34,402 nucleotides of DNA, taken from the NCBI GenBank assembly GCA_016717145.1, contig JADKGD010000046.1:1-34402 (forward strand), in the 5' to 3' direction. The stretch is from Saprospiraceae bacterium (lineage in GTDB: Bacteria > Bacteroidota > Bacteroidia > Chitinophagales > Saprospiraceae). Position numbers and translations under genes: made by a program. Shown in pieces: positions 7,872 through 18,300 of the stretch. How positions within the stretch are numbered: position 1 is the stretch's first letter; every line of letters starts with the position of its first letter. Under the pieces are notes generated by a model. The model was given only the letters and a program-made list of their open reading frames with translations. It did no database searches and had not been told where the DNA came from.

Positions 7872-8424
7872 ATTGATAACTATCTGTTGAAAAATTGAAT
7901 AAAAGTTGTAATTTTTTTCTGGCTTCGGCCAGATACCATTTTGAAGTACCTTCTGAGATATGTAAGGCCTCCCCTATTTCTCTGTGATTATACCCTTCTA
8001 TGGCGTATTTGATAAATACTTCTTTAAATGAGCCTGACAGTGTATTGACTTTTAATATGATATCGTCATAATCATCCTTGTTCCCTTCACTGATGATCGA
8101 ATTATTTGCTGCTTCTTCCAATAGTAAAAACTTCAATTGTTTATTTTCCTTTCTGAAGTAGTCGGCCATTGTATTAAATGTAATCCTCCTGATCCAGCCT
8201 TCTAAAGATCCACGGGATTCAAATTTGTGAATATTTTTAAAAACAGATAAAAATGAATCATTAATAATGCTACATATAATAACTTCGTCTTTCGAATATC
8301 TGAGACACATTTGATACATTTTATCAAAATGGAGTTTATACATTATTTCCTGATGTTTACGATCATTCTTTATGCATCCTTCGATTAATGTTTTTTGGTC
8401 AATATGTTGAAGACTAAATTTCAC
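7861..8424 (-). CDS. ECF-type RNA polymerase sigma factor (sigma-70 family)
   Basis: A 187-residue two-domain sigma factor. Residues about 24-92 are region 2, including the -10 recognition part with KFESRGSLEGWIRRITFNTMADYFRK. Residues about 122-175 are region 4, with the helix-turn-helix HREIGEALHISEGTSKWYLAEARKKL. Regions 1.1 and 3 are absent, as expected for the extracytoplasmic-function group. It directs RNA polymerase to a small set of promoters in response to an envelope signal. The downstream gene overlaps its stop by 11 bp and probably encodes its regulator. A candidate self-recognised promoter lies at 8454-8479. The gene is intact. Confidence 0.9.
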   Translation of the reverse strand: MKFSLQHIDQKTLIEGCIKNDRKHQEIMYKLHFDKMYQMCLRYSKDEVIICSIINDSFLSVFKNIHKFESRGSLEGWIRRITFNTMADYFRKENKQLKFLLLEEAANNSIISEGNKDDYDDIILKVNTLSGSFKEVFIKYAIEGYNHREIGEALHISEGTSKWYLAEARKKLQLLFNFSTDSYQYGK

Positions 8425-8453
8425 TTATACATGCATGATGATACTTAAAACGA

Positions 8454-8479
8454 TAGACGAAAAAAATAAACAAAACGTT
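8454..8479 (-). promoter_or_regulatory. Candidate ECF-type promoter upstream of the sigma gene
   Basis: On the minus strand AAC (8479-8477), 17 bases and CGTCTA (8459-8454) resemble the AAC ... CGT layout of ECF-dependent promoters. It lies 30 bp ahead of the sigma-factor ATG, as autoregulation would predict. The match is short and rests on one copy. Confidence 0.33.
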
Positions 8480-8490
8480 GGTTTTAACCC

Positions 8491-8535
8491 AAAAAAAAAT
8501 GTTAGGAAATAAACCATAAGATTTACTTTCTAACA
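8491..8535 (-). terminator. Intrinsic terminator, minus strand
   Basis: TGTTAGGAAATAAA (8500-8513) pairs with TTTACTTTCTAACA (8522-8535) with one wobble and one mismatch around an 8-base loop. On the minus strand it is followed at once by nine T residues (8499-8491). This marks the end of a minus-strand transcript coming from about 8.7 kb, separate from the sigma-factor transcript that starts downstream. Confidence 0.65.
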
Positions 8536-8585
8536 TTCTTGAGAAATTGTGTTTAATGATTCCGGGGGGAAGGACTAAGCCAATA

Positions 8586-8699
8586 TCAAACACCAATAAA
8601 CATGTCCTGCTCTTCCTCCTGAGGAAAAGTGACAACCTTCTTCGTTTTTTTAAAAACGTTTGAGAAGAAGGATTTTGCATTCTTCAAAAAATTGTTCAT
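8586..8699 (-). CDS. Putative 37-residue peptide
   Basis: A short frame starting MNNFLKNAKSFFSNVFKKTKK and ending EEEQDMFIGV, with a basic, possibly amphipathic N-terminal half and an acidic C-terminal half. It has no cysteine, signal peptide or recognisable domain. Support is contextual: an intrinsic terminator with a T9 tract lies 50 bp downstream, and paired TACGTAT boxes lie upstream. These suggest a discrete short transcript. It could equally be a small RNA whose frame is fortuitous. Confidence 0.35.
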   Translation of the reverse strand: MNNFLKNAKSFFSNVFKKTKKVVTFPQEEEQDMFIGV

Positions 8700-8721
8700 G
8701 GAATAATGTTTTATATGATAT

Positions 8722-8751
8722 ATACGTATTAAGGACACAATTGTTACGTAT
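8722..8751. promoter_or_regulatory. Paired palindromic TACGTAT boxes, possible operator
   Basis: TACGTAT occurs at 8723-8729 (within the 8-bp palindrome ATACGTAT) and again at 8745-8751. Starts are 22 bp apart, about two helical turns, and lie 25-50 bp upstream of the small frame starting at 8699. The geometry suits a dimeric regulator; no regulator is identified. Confidence 0.3.
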
Positions 8752-8833
8752 ACAACTGATAACGATATGTTAATAATGTAAAATTCATGGAATACCCTGA
8801 ATAAAAAGCTATGGATTACCCTTAGGCAGACAA

Positions 8834-9010
8834 TTATCGTAAATATTTTTCTAATTCTTCGCCTTCGTCATCATATAATTCTTCCCAGAATTTTTTTGAC
8901 TTTATATTGACCTTTGAATCGTTTATGGCTAATTTTTTTTTCGGTTTGATAGTTTCTTGATCATCCGGCTTCGGATTTTTGATGTTTTTATTTTGCTTAT
9001 TAGTTTTCAT
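8834..9010 (-). CDS. Small highly charged protein, 58 residues
   Basis: ATG at 9010 to TAA at 8834 encodes 58 residues: a Lys/Asn-rich first half (MKTNKQNKNIKNPKPDDQ...) and an ending FWEELYDDEGEELEKYLR. It lies on the same strand as comEC-mscS, 140 bp after the mscS stop, in otherwise gene-free DNA. The composition is typical of soluble Bacteroidota small proteins. A coding assignment is favoured because the frame stays open through an A9 run and ends in a plausible acidic, Trp-containing helix. I recognise no family and propose no function. Confidence 0.5.
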   Translation of the reverse strand: MKTNKQNKNIKNPKPDDQETIKPKKKLAINDSKVNIKSKKFWEELYDDEGEELEKYLR

Positions 9011-9150
9011 GATAATACAAAAAAATATAATAATGAAGCGATTAAATATTTTAATTTAGAAATAATATACAAATATCAAAATATTGAATAATATGGCAAA
9101 ATATTTTTTGTACTTTTTTTAAAAAGCCATTATGTTTACTTTCATTTAAA

Positions 9151-9999
9151 TTATGTCTTTTTGACCGAATTTGCTATAAGTCTTATGGCCATTTTACGTA
9201 TCATACGTTCAACTTCTCTGTTTACTTCTATCAATTTACATTGAAATTTGAGCACTAAATATTCATGGTGTACATCAACTATCTTAATATTAAAAGAGTC
9301 GGGTTCAATAAATTTATGAAAACTTTTGAGTGATTTACTTATACTGGTTTCCAAGTCTTCAATTGATACCAAATATTTCAAGTCAATTTCAAAATCTATG
9401 CTTATTTTTTTTAGCTCCCTTTTGGTATAATTGATGGTTTCTGCTAAATATACCTTATCATTTGGAATGTAAATAATATCGTCGTCGTCGTTAAGAAGAG
9501 CAACTTTTGATAAATTAATGTCTATAATCTTTCCCTTGTTTTCTCCTATTTTAACATAATCATCAATATTTATCTCTTTTGAAAAACTGATGATGATTCC
9601 ACTTACAATGGAAGATATGAAGTCCTTGGATATAATTGCAATTGCTGCACCTACTATGCTTAAAGACGTTAATAAGTCTTTGAAATTGATGCCCCAAAAA
9701 CCCAGGATCATCATCATTATTCCGAAAGTGACGATGATGTAATATAAATTATTTATGCCATTTATAACATTATCTGTAAATTTATAAGGTATGTTTTTGC
9801 GCAATCTATATATGATGACCAATATAGTAGTCACAATATTGACAATTGTAAAAAATATAAAAAATTCTATGATGCTATGAAGAATATCGTACAGGTTACT
9901 TACAATAAATGTTTTATTCAGTTCCAGCCCTTTTTTGCAAAAAAGCAGTGCGCTTAAAAGGAGAATTCTAAGTACATATCTCAATATAACTGCCTTCAT
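9151..9999 (-). CDS. MscS-family mechanosensitive ion channel
   Basis: A 282-residue membrane protein. Hydrophobic segments lie at about residues 1-22, 40-65 and 83-103. They are followed by the pore-lining helix region 106-136 (SLSIVGAAIAIISKDFISS) and the beta domain with VKIGENKGKIIDINLSKVALLNDDDD and IYIPN (about 149-180), the MscS signature. The C-terminal alpha/beta vestibule runs to residue 282. Family role: tension-gated solute release during hypo-osmotic shock, inner membrane. Its start overlaps the comEC stop by 4 bp (ATGA), so the two are translated from one message. A tetra-aspartate (171-174) is unusual in this loop. The gene is intact. Confidence 0.88.
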   Translation of the reverse strand: MKAVILRYVLRILLLSALLFCKKGLELNKTFIVSNLYDILHSIIEFFIFFTIVNIVTTILVIIYRLRKNIPYKFTDNVINGINNLYYIIVTFGIMMMILGFWGINFKDLLTSLSIVGAAIAIISKDFISSIVSGIIISFSKEINIDDYVKIGENKGKIIDINLSKVALLNDDDDIIYIPNDKVYLAETINYTKRELKKISIDFEIDLKYLVSIEDLETSISKSLKSFHKFIEPDSFNIKIVDVHHEYLVLKFQCKLIEVNREVERMIRKMAIRLIANSVKKT

Positions 10000-12095
10000 T
10001 CTAATTTAGATTTTATTATATTATTGAGGTTGGATATGTAGATGCCCTGTTTTTTAATATCATGTACAACTATGCCCTCAGCAAAGGCAATTTTATGCCA
10101 TTTTGAAACTATCCAAGGTTGTACATTATTGTTCAAAACTACTACATTTGGATTAAATTGTGATAAAACTTTGATGGGATCGTTGTCTTTTGTTTCTGAA
10201 ACTATCAAAAGATCTACGTCAACAATTGAATCAGTCTTTTTAGGGATATCTTTCCCATCCAAAACATAAACATGTATATCATTATAATGTATGTCATTTG
10301 AATTAAAAGGCATAATGTTTGGTGTATTTTCTAAGGTGCAGAAATGTTTTATCCTATTATTTCCAGCTACAAAATTAGCATTCTTGTCTGTTATATTTTC
10401 ACTTTTATACGTTTTTAAATGATGCCCTATCATAAGATCAATTAATGTACCACCATAAACATCGTATACAAAAATCTTTTGTTGATGCTTTGAGATCATG
10501 AAATTGATTTTATTTAATACAATCAAACAAAATAACGTGGATAATACAAGTCTAAAATATAATATACTGCGGATCTCAAGCCATATTATAAGTGACATTA
10601 AACATGTGAAAGCCAACAATAGTGACATACTATTCATCCATATATTATTGACAGAATTAAAAGGTAATTTGCTTATGCATGAAATTGTATCTGCCAAAAG
10701 ATGAAGCATAAAATTTAATACCGGGCCAGTTATCAAATTAATGGGCATAAATATATATTCACAGATCACCACAAATGCCCCTAAATATATGATCAAAGAA
10801 ACGAGCGGAACAGCTGCAATACCACTAAGTATAAAATATACAGGAAATTTATGATAATAAAATATTGATAATGGAATGATCAATATCTGGGCGGAAATGG
10901 AAACATTTGTTAAACCCCAAATGAAATTAAGTAGTCTGGACTCTGTTGTAAACCATAATTTTATTTTTGGTTGAAAATATAGGATGCTTAAAAGCGACAT
11001 ATATGAAAACTGAAAAGAAACCTGAAATAAATAATTTGGATTATACATCAACATAATTATTGCAGATAAAGCCAGAATGTTATAGCTATTTACACTTTTA
11101 AAAATATTTTTACCGATGACATACATACTTACCATGATTCCTGACCTAATGACTGATGGTGACATGCCCGTCAGAATTACATAAAACCAAACAATGCTGA
11201 CCAGTGTAAAAATCTTACATATTTTCCATTGAAAAGATGAATGCTTAATTCTTTCAAAAGACCATACGAATATGCTAATAAAAATCATAACATGAAAACC
11301 TGAAACTGAAAGCACATGAATGGCACCTGTATTGGCAAAGTCATCATACATATCATCAGATATCAGGAGTCTGTTACCTAACAAAAGTGCTTCGGCCAAG
11401 CCAAGTATGGTTTGATTTTTAATATATTTTTGAAATGTAACTTCAGAAAATTGTCTGGTAGATTGGGCGATATTTTTTATAAATGAAAAACATTTTTTTG
11501 AAATCAGATGATGGCTATCAGTTTTTACAAACCCTTGCTGGTAAATGCCTTGGGACTGTAAATACTTTGTGTAATCAAATGATTCAGGATTTGTTGCAGG
11601 TTTTAATGATTTCAATTTGGTGACTAAAATGATTCTATCACCTTCACTATATTTTACGGCAGTGGTGTCCGACGAGTCAAAAGAAACAATAATTTCATTA
11701 TCAATGTGATTTTGGACCCCTGCTGAATTTTTAATAAATTCTGCCGAAAAAAGGTATTTAATTTTTGAATTCGACTTTAGCTTGAGCTGTAATACCCCAA
11801 TTAATTGACACGATGTATGTGCTGTAGGCGCAATAATTTTTGCTTTTTGAGTATTCAGGTGAAAATTATGTACACACCCACCTAAAAAGGGAAATATTAG
11901 TAGGAAAAGCCAACATTTTAGGTCAGCATTTTCAATTCCACCAATACGATATATTTCAAGAAGTACATAAAAAGAAGTTGTAATGATTAATGGGATAACA
12001 GCATAGGGATTGTCAATCTCAAAGTAATTGAAAATAAATATACCCGTGGCAAAAACCACTGCCACCCTAAAATACGGATATTCAGACCAGTTCAT
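9996..12095 (-). CDS. comEC: ComEC/Rec2-family DNA-uptake channel protein
   Basis: A 699-residue polytopic membrane protein. N-terminal helices are followed by a periplasmic OB-like region (about 95-195) containing NPESFDYTKYLQSQGIYQQG. The competence core (about 225-520) has GAIHVLSVSGFHVMI and LTGMSPSVIRSGIM, both family hallmarks. The C-terminal part (about 545-699) has the outline of the metallo-beta-lactamase-like domain but no HxHxDH metal motif, as in many Bacteroidota ComEC proteins, so nuclease activity is unlikely. Expected role: passage of single-stranded DNA across the inner membrane during transformation. It is the first gene of a two-gene unit with mscS. About 230 bp of gene-free AT-rich DNA (12096-12327) lies before it. 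Confidence 0.9.
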   Translation of the reverse strand: MNWSEYPYFRVAVVFATGIFIFNYFEIDNPYAVIPLIITTSFYVLLEIYRIGGIENADLKCWLFLLIFPFLGGCVHNFHLNTQKAKIIAPTAHTSCQLIGVLQLKLKSNSKIKYLFSAEFIKNSAGVQNHIDNEIIVSFDSSDTTAVKYSEGDRIILVTKLKSLKPATNPESFDYTKYLQSQGIYQQGFVKTDSHHLISKKCFSFIKNIAQSTRQFSEVTFQKYIKNQTILGLAEALLLGNRLLISDDMYDDFANTGAIHVLSVSGFHVMIFISIFVWSFERIKHSSFQWKICKIFTLVSIVWFYVILTGMSPSVIRSGIMVSMYVIGKNIFKSVNSYNILALSAIIMLMYNPNYLFQVSFQFSYMSLLSILYFQPKIKLWFTTESRLLNFIWGLTNVSISAQILIIPLSIFYYHKFPVYFILSGIAAVPLVSLIIYLGAFVVICEYIFMPINLITGPVLNFMLHLLADTISCISKLPFNSVNNIWMNSMSLLLAFTCLMSLIIWLEIRSILYFRLVLSTLFCLIVLNKINFMISKHQQKIFVYDVYGGTLIDLMIGHHLKTYKSENITDKNANFVAGNNRIKHFCTLENTPNIMPFNSNDIHYNDIHVYVLDGKDIPKKTDSIVDVDLLIVSETKDNDPIKVLSQFNPNVVVLNNNVQPWIVSKWHKIAFAEGIVVHDIKKQGIYISNLNNIIKSKLE

Positions 12096-12327
12096 ATATT
12101 TGTAGTTAGTTTACATAGAATGTCGAAATAAACCTACATGAAAAGTTATTTCAACTAAAATAGTAATAATTTTTTATTCGAATAGTAATACTTCTAGTTT
12201 AAAACATTGGTAAATATAGCATGTTCAATTCAATTCTTTATCTTTTAATTTAATTAAACTCATTTTGTCATTATTTCTAACGACAAGAATATTCATACCG
12301 TCTTTTGTTTTTTTATCTTTAAAATGT

Positions 12328-15300
12328 CTATTTAATCACTGTAATATCACCTGAAATCACTTTAGAACCAAAATTGGTCATATATTCAACTGTATATACA
12401 AAAACGCCTGGAACAACATCCGATCCCCGCATTTTCCCATCCCAACCTTCCTGAGGAATATTGGGTAGGAAATTTTCTTTTAAAAATACCAGGTTGCCCC
12501 ATCTGTCGAATATGCTCATCTTTTTTATCATTAATAAACCTTCATTGCCATAGATTGTAAAATAATTATTATTTCCTCCGGACCCATTTATTATATTTGG
12601 TATTGTGACAATGGTATTGTCTTTAACCCTTATTGAAATGTTTATAATCTCAACGCAACCATAAATATCCGTCACAACTACAATATAAGTTACTTCTTTT
12701 TAGCTGTCAATGTTGTAACTAAACATGTGTCACAAGATAAATTTTCGGATGGGGTCCACACAACGGATGCTATTTCATTCGAATCTAAGTCAGTAATTAT
12801 ACTTAGTATTTGTTGTTGATTAAAGACTAATTCTAAAGGCGACAAAGTTGTTAAATTAAACTGATTTCCTTCATTAATAACAAAAGTGGTATCAAATGTG
12901 CACCCATGCACATCCCGTACTTCCAAATTATATACCCCAGGTGCTAAATTGACAAAACTATTCACAGGTATATTGTTTAATTTGAACTTATAAGGTTCTG
13001 CACCACCCAAAACTCCTGTTATATTAAAACTACCATCGTTTTCACCTTTGCAGGATTCATCATCTTTTGCGCCAATATTGCTTTTGGGGCATCATCATCT
13101 ACGACTATGGTAATATTAGCTACAGATTTACAACCGGAAGTAGGATAAGTTACTTCCACGCGGTAAAGACCACCTCCGGATATTTTAATATTTGTTGTAT
13201 TTTTTGGACCTTCAATTATACCTGTTGCTGAAGACCAATTAATGATAGGATTTTCAACAGGATTAATAATAGAAACGCTTAGTGTCGTGTCAGCTTTGGA
13301 GCAATATAAAATTTTATCAGGAGGAACTGTTATCTGAGGAAAGTCCCCAATTCGGTTAACCACTATAGAATCCTTATTACTACAGCCGTTCAGTGTGTCA
13401 GTCAAAATCACAAAATATATTCCAGGTATGTCGACCGACAACATATTTTGTGTTTCCCCGGCTATTTCAATATTATTCGAATTATACCATTGGAAAATTA
13501 GATTTGGACCAGCAGGAGAATTTTGAGCACTGATTATCGTACTATTATTTGCACATGTTATAGGTTCCACAGGTTCCAGCAATAAAATGGGATAATCCTG
13601 CAGATCTATAATTTCCAATTGTGCACTATTTATACAGCCATTAATGGTATCTATGGCCGTCATTGTTACTAATCCTGCTTCATCAATAACAATAAAGTTT
13701 CTGTTTGAATAAACAGTCTCCTTAAACAACCAGCTAAAGATAACATTATCGACAGGCTGGCCTGATAAAGTGACCGAGCCAATAATACAATCCAGCAGAT
13801 TGCCTGGGTCAGCAAATATAATGGCTGCAGGTATAGTTGTATTATCTTTGATCTCCACCTCATCTTTTCCTGAAGCACAGTTGTTAGTAAGATTAATCAC
13901 TTCAAAATAGTAAAACCCTGGCTGATTTAATGTTATATTAAGTGTGTTCCCTATTTCGGCTCCTGAACTGTTTGTCCAAACATATTTTACTCCTGAATTA
14001 AGATTACTTGTTCCTGTCAGCATAGCATCTTTTTTCGTACATGTAATAACCCCATCCGGCCCGGCATTTGATACAGGTAGTCCACTATCTTTTGAAACGG
14101 TAACCATATCCGTTGCTACGCACTGATCCGGAAATAATACGGAGACAATATAAGTTCCAGGCGTTGATGTTTGTATTGTTTGTCCTGTTTTGACAAAACC
14201 ATTGGGACCTGTCCATGAATATACGCCTGATTCTGAAGCGTTAGCTGTGAGCGTTGCAGTGTTTTGTGCACAAGTTAAGATGACATCAGCCCCTGCATTG
14301 ACTGTTTGTTTGCATCCTGAACAAGGTAATTGTGATATTACAAATGATTGAATACAACCGGCATTGATGCCATCATAAATAGATAATGTAATAGAAGATC
14401 CATCTGCCAGTAGATTATTTATATTAGCTGTTTGATTATAATTGAATGGCCCAAATATCTTTGACCCATCTGTAACATAATAAAAATTTGCAGATCCACT
14501 AACAATTTTAACCTTGAAAGAAACTGAAAATTTATCATCTTCTGGGGTATTCCCGGTACCATTGTCATCACAGTTTCCTATTATCTTTTCTTCAATGATC
14601 AGTACACAAGGCGAACTACAGACTGATGGAGCTTGCACTTGTAATGTTGAGGTACAATTGTTATCTACGTTGTCATAAATTTGTTTTATAATATTACCTG
14701 AAGCAATATTGTAAGGGCCCAATTTATAGGAAGTATTGTACGCTCGGAGAGTGGGGTCACCCTGAATAAGCCAACCAGCAGAAATATTTAAACCAGTTAC
14801 CCTTATATCAAAAGTAAAAAAATCATCTCCCGGGTCGTTTATAGTCCCGTTATCATTACACAATATATTTGTTATAGTTTTTGATATCAGGCAGCTTCCT
14901 GAGCAAGCTGTTAAGGCAGAAATGGGCACATTTGAAATACACTGGATATCATCGACATCTCTAAGTAAAATGATCGGAATATTGCCATCTGCCGGCAGAA
15001 CAAAACTAATAAGTGTTCCGTATGAAAATGTACCTTTTATTACATTATCTACCAACACGTTATACATATTTGTATTACTTCCATTTAATGCGGTTGCAAA
15101 TAATTTTATTGTATAGAAATCATCAGTACCATCAGACTGTGTACCATTATCAAAACATACACTTGAAAATTGTGTAAACGTAATCTGACAATCAGTGGAG
15201 CAAGGAGTAAGATTGTTTACTACTTTGGACGTTTTACACCCTAAAACAAGATCTTTAAATTCGAGTAAACCAGTCATGCCATTTGCCGGCAATGTTATTT

Positions 15301-18300
15301 TTGAGGAAATGTTGTAATTAAACAATCCTTTGGAACTTCCATTAAAAAACACCTCATATTGATTCAACGCATTTATTGAATTTGAAACACTGAATGATAC
15401 TTCATAAAAATCATCATTCGATTGACTTGCTGTTCCGTTATTATTGCATTGTATTGTATAAGAAGCAATAGTAAGTACCTGACCCGGATCGATGACAACA
15501 TTGGACGTAGAAATACATAAGTCGACACTTCTTACCGCAACCAAATAAGTGTTTGGTGCCAAATCATTAAATAAAGGGATATCTGTCCATGGAAGGCTAT
15601 TAATTTTATAAGTATTGATTCCAGGCGCCACAACTTGAATCGATCCATCTTTTGCATTTAGACATGTCTCGTTTACAACATTAACGGTGAAGTTTGGTGG
15701 GTTAATTGACTCCAAAGTAAGTTGCGTAATAGAAATACAATTATTATTATTTGTAACTCTGGCAAAAATTATTTGATTTGGTGTTGTATTAGTATAGATA
15801 AGATTTAATGGGTTCATCCCACTATTTGCTTCAGCCAAAGTCAAATAAAAAGTGACATTATTTGCCGGATTTGGAGTTATCAGATTTTTGGCCAAATTTA
15901 GATCAAATTCTGTAATTCCATCTGAATTTATGTCACAAGCTCTCAATGTTGCATTATTTACAACAGGATTTGAAACTACTTCAATTGACACCGGTGTCCT
16001 TAAATTGCTGATACAACCATTCTGAAGATCAATGGCTTCACAATAATAAGTAAAATTCCCTGTTGTGTTTGTTGGTGGGCTATATGTCAAAGAATTGGCC
16101 TGTAATATAGTTCCACCTACTTGTGTCGAATACCAATTTGCACTGAGTCCAGCTCCAACGGTTACAGATAAAATCACATTTGATGCATTCTGACATACCA
16201 ATAAGTCACCATTGCTTATAGGGGCATTAATTTGAGGGCAACTACAATTTGGAGGTGAAATATTTACTGATTGTGGAGTACAATTATTTGGTGTATTTGA
16301 AAAAGTAATTGTAATGGATTGGGCAATTGGAATATTGGTAATGGTAAATGAATTATTGGCACCTGGCACTACTGTGCCTGCTGTTGTGGAAACCGTATAA
16401 CCTATTGAAGTCAACTGTACTGAGTATGTTTGAAAATTTGCTGAGCACGCAATATTGCCAATTGTAAATGTTCCCGGGTTTACCAGATCAATAACGACAT
16501 ATGCAGTATCCCCGGGGCAGCCATTAGTGCCCTCAACAATATAGTCAAAAAAATAAAAGCCAGGATTAGCATTACTGAAATTTACGCTGGTAGGGTCACT
16601 AATATTAATATTTCCTGACCCATTATATTCCCAATAGCCATTGGGGTCAAAAACACCTGAGATATAGGTCCATAAATTCACAGGAGACTCATCTCTGCAT
16701 TCATTTCCAACAAGTCCTTCACCTGGTCCTATTTGTTCATTAATATTAAATTGAACAATTTCTTCATCAGAACACCCAAATGCGTTTGTTATCTTAATTA
16801 CATATGTATTTTGAAATACATCCGGATATACCAGAGGATTTGTAATTTTATTAAAATTGGTGGCAGGTGATTCAGTATGATATGTTTTTACGGTGTTTTG
16901 ATTACCATTTAAATCTGTAACCGCAATTGTAGAAAGATTGTAAGATTCACCTTCACAAATAGTAATCATATTAGGATCTATGACTATATCAGGAATCGGT
17001 ACAATAGTCACGGTTTGAGTAGTTGTTATTGTAATATTGGTGCAAGGATTTACAGCATTCCATGTATATACTCTGTAATTACCAAAATCCTGAGTAACTG
17101 GAGTTGCTACCCCTGAAATTCTACATGGACCTGCAAGGAGGTTTGAAAAAAACAAATCTACGGGCACATCAAAGCCCTGACCACAAGGCAAATTAATATC
17201 TGCCGGCGCATTTAAAAAAACAATTGGATTCGAAGCTGGCAGAACATTAATATTCTGATTAAAGACAATAGATCTGCCACAAAGATCCGTAAATTGCCAT
17301 GTAAACTGAATGGTACCTCCACAAGCATCATAACTGCCACTTTGAATACCAGGTACTGAACCTGCAATCTGACAAATTCCGGAAATGTTATTCGAAAATG
17401 AAAGAAAAGGTATTTGAGTCGGAACCATTCCACAGGTTGCTGTAATGTTTGGCGGTGGCGTATTAACAAAGGCGGCTTGGGCAGCTTCCTGAACTGTTAT
17501 ATTTTGAATATGGGATAATACATTACCACACTGATCCGTTCCTGACCAAGTAACCATGACCTGACCGCCACAAATGGATACAGGCTGGTTTAAAACACCT
17601 GTTATACTACCTGACAATAAACATGTACCCGTTTCACCATTTGAATAATTTAATGGAATGGAGTAGCTACTCAAGTCACTACATGCAACAGTTATGTCCT
17701 GAGGCAATGGTCCTATAAAAGATGGTGCCGATGCTGGTTGGACAATAATAATCTGATTATAACTTACAGGTCTGTTGCAGGCATCCTGACCAGCCCAGCT
17801 AACATTTATGGTGCCCCCGCAAGGCGTATAATTAATTGTTGTAACGGGTGATAATGAACCTTCTAATAAACATGTAGCGTTGTTACTATACATAATATTT
17901 GGCGCAACAAACACATTAGCTTCCGCACAAGTAAAAGGAGTCGTGTAAACAGGAGGATTGATCAATGTCACTTCCGGAGGTGGAAGAATGGTTAATATTT
18001 GTATATGCGTCAACGGTCTCCCACATCTATCTGTTGCTGTCCAGGTAAACGTAATCCTTCCTATACAATTGACTATTTCATCAAGACGGCTTCCTGTCAT
18101 GGTTCCATCAACCAGACAACTTCCGGGTTGGCCATTAGAATAGTTTAAGACAGGAATGGTGCCCGCAGGTGGAATTTCATTACAATTTATGGTTGCGCTG
18201 GCAGGCGGAGATATTGGAAATGCTTCCGGTGGAGGGGTAATTGTCAAGACTTGCACGTGTTGCTTTTGCCTGTTGCAGAAGTCTGAGAAAGACCAAGTAA

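Noticed and set aside
8414..8680. An 88-residue minus-strand open frame with FLRRKSRTCLLVFDIGLVLP
   Set aside because: It runs through the T9 terminator hairpin and overlaps the sigma-factor start. The 37-residue frame in another phase fits the signals better.
12264..12288. Imperfect hairpin TTGTCATTA/TAACGACAA as terminator of the first giant gene
   Set aside because: There is no T tract on the minus strand after it, and it could be chance in AT-rich DNA.
12240..12327. Short minus-strand frame ending NILVVRNNDKMSLIKLKDKELN just after the first giant gene
   Set aside because: Only about 23 residues from its ATG, no start signals and no recognisable relatives; it could be a gene remnant but support is too thin.
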